Shown here one piece after another: positions 6,448 through 8,990 of a stretch of 8,990 nucleotides of DNA (within the stretch, counting starts at the first letter, position 1; each line of letters starts with the position of its first letter). This DNA comes from Deltaproteobacteria bacterium. Its GTDB lineage: Bacteria; Desulfobacterota_B; Binatia; UBA9968. Both the position numbers and the translations under genes were made by a program. The notes under the pieces were generated by a model. The model saw only the letters and a list, made by a program, of their open reading frames with translations, was not told the DNA's origin and searched no databases. Location: contig JAPUHZ010000413.1 in NCBI GenBank assembly GCA_027297485.1, positions 1-8,990 on the forward strand, given 5' to 3'.

Positions 6448-6476
6448 AAACTATGAAAATTGAGCCTGCTTGTCAA
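6448..6476 (-). promoter_or_regulatory. Sigma70-like promoter of the solute-binding protein gene
   Basis: On the minus strand, TTGACA (6476-6471) and TAGTTT (6453-6448) are separated by exactly 17 bp. The -35 is perfect and the -10 matches three of six positions. Transcription would begin near 6441, virtually at the outer edge of the 36-bp hairpin, so the whole leader would be the folded element. Confidence 0.5.
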
Positions 6477-6495
6477 ATCTAGCCAAGCTACTAAC

Positions 6496-6518
6496 ACAAA
6501 GCCCCGTCGGGGCTTTGT
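6496..6518 (-). terminator. Strong symmetrical hairpin, probable terminator
   Basis: ACAAAGCCCCG (6496-6506) pairs with CGGGGCTTTGT (6508-6518), an 11-bp perfect stem around a single central base. On the minus strand it lies after the MEMO remnant and before the binding-protein promoter, so it would insulate the latter. The following T content is low on both strands, and it may work in both directions. Confidence 0.55.
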
Positions 6519-6651
6519 CTTCAACCGTCTCACCCCAAAGATACAACATCCGGCACCGCCAATAGCTTTCAATGAAAGCAATTTGATTAATCAAAAACCA
6601 TGCTGGTAAAAGTAACCGCAGAGCCAGTCTCGCAGTAAAGGCCTGACTATA
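6519..6651. other. Gene-free spacer with two short palindromes
   Basis: GCTTTC-AAT-GAAAGC (6565-6579) and the 14-bp perfect palindrome TTTGATTAATCAAA (6582-6595) lie side by side. Such paired sites can be regulator-binding sites, but no gene start lies close by on either strand. No coding signal is seen. Confidence 0.3.
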
Positions 6652-7035
6652 CTAAGGGCATCTCCCTTCAGTCCCATCCAGAAGATGAATCAGTGAATCG
6701 AGGGGTGAAAAACAACAAATTCGTCTGCGATCCTGCTGCTTGACGATCTCGTCGAAAAAGCTGCGAGCGTCTAATCCATCAGGCATTTTGATCAGGCTCT
6801 GATCCTCGCGTTCAACCCATTTTATGAATTCGGGAGTGATGGGATCACGGTCACCGAACTGAGCTCCTACGTGGGATAAATCGACACCGGCACCGATTCA
6901 TACGCGTCTCGCTTCATCCTCAACGAGCCCGCGCAAAGTTTTGAGAAAGTTAGCGATCCGAAGGTCTCTCTCCGGCAGAGTGCAATTTAGTACCATGCCG
7001 TGGAGGGAGGAAACCAGAATGGGGATTTGTTTTGC
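6652..7035 (-). pseudogene. MEMO-family (AmmeMemoRadiSam system protein B) gene, truncated and with an internal TGA
   Basis: From about 7032 the minus strand reads KQIPILVSSLHGMVL, then FLKTLRGLVEDEARRV, a TGA (6900-6898), and then IGAGVDLSHVGAQFGDRDP, ITPEFIKWVEREDQSLIKMP, SFFDEIVKQQDRRRICCF and SPLDSLIHLLDGTEGRCP up to TAG at 6652. The DLSHVGxxFGD block and the late Cys followed by a hydrophobic stretch are hallmarks of MEMO proteins, a metal-binding dioxygenase-like fold. The N-terminal half with the first two His ligands is missing; upstream of 7035 the homology ends abruptly. The TGA falls where relatives, as I recall them, often carry Cys (RRVCxIAG). Together with the truncation this indicates a dead gene. 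Confidence 0.6.
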
Positions 7036-7087
7036 CATCGCCCCGGCTGGGGCCAGTGTCCAGCCCTGCTTGAAAACCGGCCTCGGG

Positions 7088-7117
7088 TTGACATACTTGC
7101 CTGTTGTCGAATATTGT
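7088..7117 (+). promoter_or_regulatory. Possible sigma70 promoter upstream of repeat copy 2 and the DJ-1-like gene
   Basis: TTGACA (7088-7093) and TATTGT (7112-7117) are 18 bp apart. A transcript from here would start at about the first base of repeat copy 2 and carry it as a ~105-base leader to the gene at 7229. Confidence 0.4.
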
Positions 7118-7120
7118 CCG

Positions 7121-7255
7121 CCCAAAACGAAGGAGGGCTGGCCCGTTTGCCTGTCCGGTTCCCGCTTGGGGCTCTCGGAGGCGGACTGAAGGGTAACTCT
7201 CCTGGGGACTTTTGGGTTCTTGGCAGCTATGCATCAAAAGCACGCTCCGATCATT
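7121..7255 (+). repeat. Dispersed repeat, copy 2
   Basis: This is the partner of 5116-5250, in the same orientation and without gaps; the first ~50 bases are nearly identical. In this copy CCCAAAA (7121-7127) is complementary to TTTTGGG (7210-7216), so an RNA could close into a domain. Its end runs into the first codons of the DJ-1-like gene, which may owe its N-terminus to the repeat. The stretch 7036-7120 before it shows no gene. Confidence 0.6.
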
Positions 7256-7813
7256 AAAATTTTCATGTTCGTTCGCAACGGATCACGTGCTCTTGACCTG
7301 ATGCTTACAAAAGAAGTCGCTGTTATGAAAAACTTGCTGGAAAGCGCAGGCTATGGCGTCGACATTGCCACGGCATCCGACGAGCCCATGGTGGGAGAAA
7401 CGACGAGCCTGACACCGACCGTAAAATTAGCCGAAGTCGATATGGCGAACTATGTCGGTATTGTGTTGCCATGCATGGGGCCTGCTGCAGGATATCCGAT
7501 GCCGGAAAAAGTAGCTGCGCTGGTAGCGCAGGCTGTCATGTTAGGGTTACCTGTTGCTGCATCCCGCGGCTCCATTGGCACGCTAACCAAAGCTGGCGGC
7601 ATTAATTACAGGAAGTACTCTTTTGCCACGAAGGTCGATTCGGACCAGCGCCCCGAGTTTGTCGGGGGCGCATTCATGGGTACCGGAGTTGTGCGTGACG
7701 CGCATATCATCACCTCCGCGATCTGCCCAATGGCGGCCAGTGAACTCAATATGACCGATGGCACTGAGGGTCTTACGCAGGCATTTATCGAAGCGTCGGC
7801 GGATGCTCGCTGA
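7229..7813 (+). CDS. DJ-1/PfpI-like protein lacking the nucleophilic cysteine
   Basis: Read from the ATG at 7229 (a TTG at 7220 adds three residues) the product has 194 residues, about normal for the family. It follows the flavodoxin-like DJ-1/PfpI plan: IKIFMFVRNG, a helix, SAGYGVDIATASDEP (39-53), DMANYVGIVLPCMGPAAGYP, PEKVAALVAQAVMLGLPVAA, then RDAHIITSAICPMAASE. The nucleophile elbow, normally AxCHG, reads AASRGSIG (110-117) with Ser112 in place of Cys, so typical glyoxalase, deglycase or protease chemistry is unlikely. The ribosome-binding site is poor and the first residues lie in the repeat, so the original N-terminus (perhaps a signal peptide) may have been lost. The function is unknown. 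Confidence 0.75.
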   Translation: MHQKHAPIIKIFMFVRNGSRALDLMLTKEVAVMKNLLESAGYGVDIATASDEPMVGETTSLTPTVKLAEVDMANYVGIVLPCMGPAAGYPMPEKVAALVAQAVMLGLPVAASRGSIGTLTKAGGINYRKYSFATKVDSDQRPEFVGGAFMGTGVVRDAHIITSAICPMAASELNMTDGTEGLTQAFIEASADAR

Positions 7814-7935
7814 CCTCCCCGTAGAGCGGCCCACGAAGTTCGAGCTGGTCATCAATCTCAAGACGGCCAAAAAGCTCAACCTTACGATCCCACCTCAGTT
7901 TCTCGTGCGAGCAAATAGAGTGAACAAGCGAGAAA
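7804..7935 (+). pseudogene. C-terminal end of an ABC_sub_bind solute-binding protein
   Basis: The frame reads LADLPVERPTKFELVINLKT, then AKKLNLTIPPQFLVRANRV, the highly characteristic end of ABC_sub_bind (TrpX/BmpA-like) periplasmic binding proteins. Family members normally have about 320-330 residues; only the last ~40 are here, and the part after NRV drifts away from the family. The fragment begins inside the last codons of the DJ-1-like gene, so a junction lies near 7800-7810. No start codon belongs to it. Confidence 0.75.
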
Positions 7936-8040
7936 AGAGCGGCAGCCGATTAGCGGTGGCCCATCTCGGACCGCCGTTTTTCCTTGTTGCTGACGCTACC
8001 AGGGCTCAATTAAAGTGTCGATTAATTGCGTTTGAGAGGA

Positions 8041-8068
8041 TTGACACCACTTTCGCCTTTGATATTGG
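8041..8068 (+). promoter_or_regulatory. Possible promoter for the second ABC_sub_bind gene
   Basis: TTGACA (8041-8046) is followed after 16 bp by TATTGG (8063-8068), about 30 bases before the ATG at 8097. The -35 is perfect and the -10 poor. The spacer 7936-8040 holds nothing recognisable. Confidence 0.3.
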
Positions 8069-8096
8069 TGCTTTCGTAACAATACAGAATGCCATT

Positions 8097-8492
8097 ATGA
8101 GGCTCAGGACCATCGGTCTTATCAGTACCCTGGCCTTCGAACTGCTCGCCGGAGCGTTGCCCACCGAGGCGCAGGATGCAGGAAAGATCTACCGGGTAGG
8201 TTTTTTACGTTTCGGTACAGGTGGTCCCACTACCTCTCCCATGTACATGGGATTACGGCAAGGGCTGCGAGAGCTTGGATATGTTGAAGGACAGAACCTT
8301 GTTTTTGACTACCGTTCCGAACATAAGCCCGAATGGTGCCCCGCATTGGTTGCCGAACTGGTACGGCTCAAGGTTGATGTCATTGTCACCCCACCATCAC
8401 CGCGAGCGATTCGTGCTGCGCAGCAAGCAACTCGCACGATCCCTATCGTCCTGTCGGGCGTCCATGTTGATCCTGCTAAAGCTGGATTTGTC
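8097..8492 (+). pseudogene. N-terminal part of an ABC_sub_bind solute-binding protein, truncated
   Basis: Starting at ATG 8097, the product has a signal peptide (MRLRTIGLISTLAFELLAGA to PTEAQ, cut near Gln26) followed by KIYRVGFLRFG, MGLRQGLRELGYVEGQNLVF, LVAELVRLKVDVIVTPP and AIRAAQQATRTIPIVLSGVH. This is the first lobe of ABC_sub_bind periplasmic proteins, thought to bind amino acids or other small solutes. At residue 132 (AKAGFV) the family sequence, which would go on with an ASLARPGGNITG-like motif, stops and reverse-transcriptase sequence follows in the same frame. Roughly 60% of the protein is missing. The C-terminal piece at 7804-7935 lies upstream and so cannot be its end. Confidence 0.8.
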
Positions 8493-8598
8493 GGTAAGAA
8501 GAGACCCCTTGGGGATTCCTATCATTCGGGACCGGATAGTCCAGATGGCTGTAAAGATGGTCATCGAGCCAATTTTTGAGGCGGATTTCGAGGGATGC
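8493..8598 (+). pseudogene. Group II intron reverse transcriptase/maturase fragment with a 1-base frameshift
   Basis: The frame continuing from the binding protein reads GKKRPLG; the +1 frame then takes over as IPIIRDRIVQMAVKMVIEPI and FEADF. Together they rebuild the block RPLGIPxIRDRxVQMAxKxxxEPIFEADF of group II intron (LtrA-like) reverse transcriptases, located just before the YGFRP motif. The change of frame falls in a run of four G (8511-8514) where three are expected. The YGFRP and catalytic YADD regions are absent. About 33 residues survive out of more than 400, so no functional mobile intron is present. Confidence 0.8.
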
Positions 8599-8815
8599 CT
8601 TTCTACCTACCCTAAGGGACGAACTTATCAAGGAGTGTGACCTGCTACTGCAGTCGGATCTGGTTGAAAAGAAGGGCGACGAAGTTGTTAGGCTGTTGTT
8701 CACCGGGATCCTTGCAAGGGAGGAGCCAGGTGGATTGATCTGGATTCAACAAGCTCTGACACAAATACAGGGCATCCTTAAACGGTTTTCCGACATCGAG
8801 TTAAGGAAACACTAA
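8594..8815 (+). pseudogene. Unrecognised C-terminal gene fragment
   Basis: The 73-codon stretch starts where reverse-transcriptase homology ends and reads DAFLPTLRDELIKECDLLLQ, SDLVEKKGDEVVRLLFTGIL and IWIQQALTQIQGILKRFSD, ending in TAA. It has no internal Met, and an upstream TTG (8576) would be the only start, so it is most likely the end of a longer gene joined here. The composition is that of a helical, soluble, regular protein. I do not recognise the family. Confidence 0.35.
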
Positions 8816-8990
8816 GAGAAAAGGTGCCGAGCGAGGCAGTGGGGTGCATATTGAGGAGATCGCCCGAGCGCTTGGAATAGTGGAGAAGGTTGCGGGATAG
8901 CGCAACGAGGCCAAGAAAGGGGAGAAAGGTCCCGAAATGACATCATCATGACCTCCGATGTATTTGCGTTCACCTATGCAAACCCGACGC
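8816..8990. other. No confident feature
   Basis: One short plus-strand frame reads GVHIEEIARALGIVEKVAG before a TAG near 8900, reminiscent of a helix-turn-helix segment, but it is too short to call. Nothing else is supported. Confidence 0.3.

Noticed and set aside
6256..6456. Plus-strand 66-codon ORF through the inverted repeat
   Set aside because: It is a shadow of the repeat and the signal-peptide region on the other strand.
6950..7257. Overlapping ORFs on both strands around repeat copy 2
   Set aside because: None shows family features; they reflect GC-rich open frames in the repeat and MEMO remnant.
7758..8579. A single 273-residue protein across 7758-8579
   Set aside because: It joins the out-of-frame end of the DJ-1-like gene, a C-terminal binding-protein piece, spacer, an N-terminal binding-protein piece and RT sequence; the frame is open by chance.

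Overview
The window looks like accessory chromosome of an uncultured, metabolically versatile Gram-negative soil, groundwater or marine bacterium. The gene families suggest a Deltaproteobacteria, Tectomicrobia, Rokubacteria or NC10-like lineage: a CaiB/BaiF CoA-transferase, a thiolase-like/DUF35 pair, and extracellular solute-binding proteins of the iron(III) and ABC_sub_bind kinds. This lineage guess rests on family composition only; no rRNA or other marker gene is present. GC content is moderate, roughly 50-55% by eye.

Region 1 (1-2499, + strand) is a healthy acyl-CoA metabolism cluster. It holds the C-terminal two-thirds of a family III CoA-transferase, a 396-residue thiolase-like protein without the usual nucleophilic cysteine, and a DUF35 zinc-ribbon/OB-fold protein overlapping it by 11 bp. 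These would activate a carboxylic acid and then carry out a thiolase- or aldolase-type C-C bond step on the CoA ester.

Region 2 (2560-6520, mostly - strand) is a broken-up iron(III)/polyamine-type ABC uptake system. The binding protein (5250-6338) is intact. The ATPase (start 3855) has an in-frame TAG at 2977-2979, followed by 64 still-open codons that encode the rest of its TOBE domain. Just beyond is a weak ghost of a permease C-terminus. Between binding protein and ATPase sit plus-strand genes: a 21-codon small ORF with a strong ribosome-binding site, a YciI-like protein, and a short alpha/beta-hydrolase fragment. A strongly folded GC-rich stretch (4024-4151) may be the end of a mobile element or a structured RNA.

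The start region of the binding-protein gene (6327-6442) is the most striking feature. It is a nested inverted repeat able to form either of two mutually exclusive perfect hairpins of 34 and 36 bp. One buries the gene's Shine-Dalgarno and start codon; the other leaves them free. A sigma70-like promoter (6448-6476) would start transcription almost exactly at the hairpin edge. It may be a translational switch, a template-switch mutation or an assembly artefact.

Region 3 (6519-8990) is a gene graveyard. It holds a truncated MEMO-family gene with an internal TGA, a DJ-1/PfpI-like protein lacking the nucleophilic cysteine, and two pieces of ABC_sub_bind solute-binding proteins (a C-terminal end followed by a separate N-terminal half). 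A group II intron reverse-transcriptase fragment is fused in frame to the second piece, and an unrecognised 73-residue tail follows. A ~50-bp repeat at 5116 and 7121 marks two of the junction areas.
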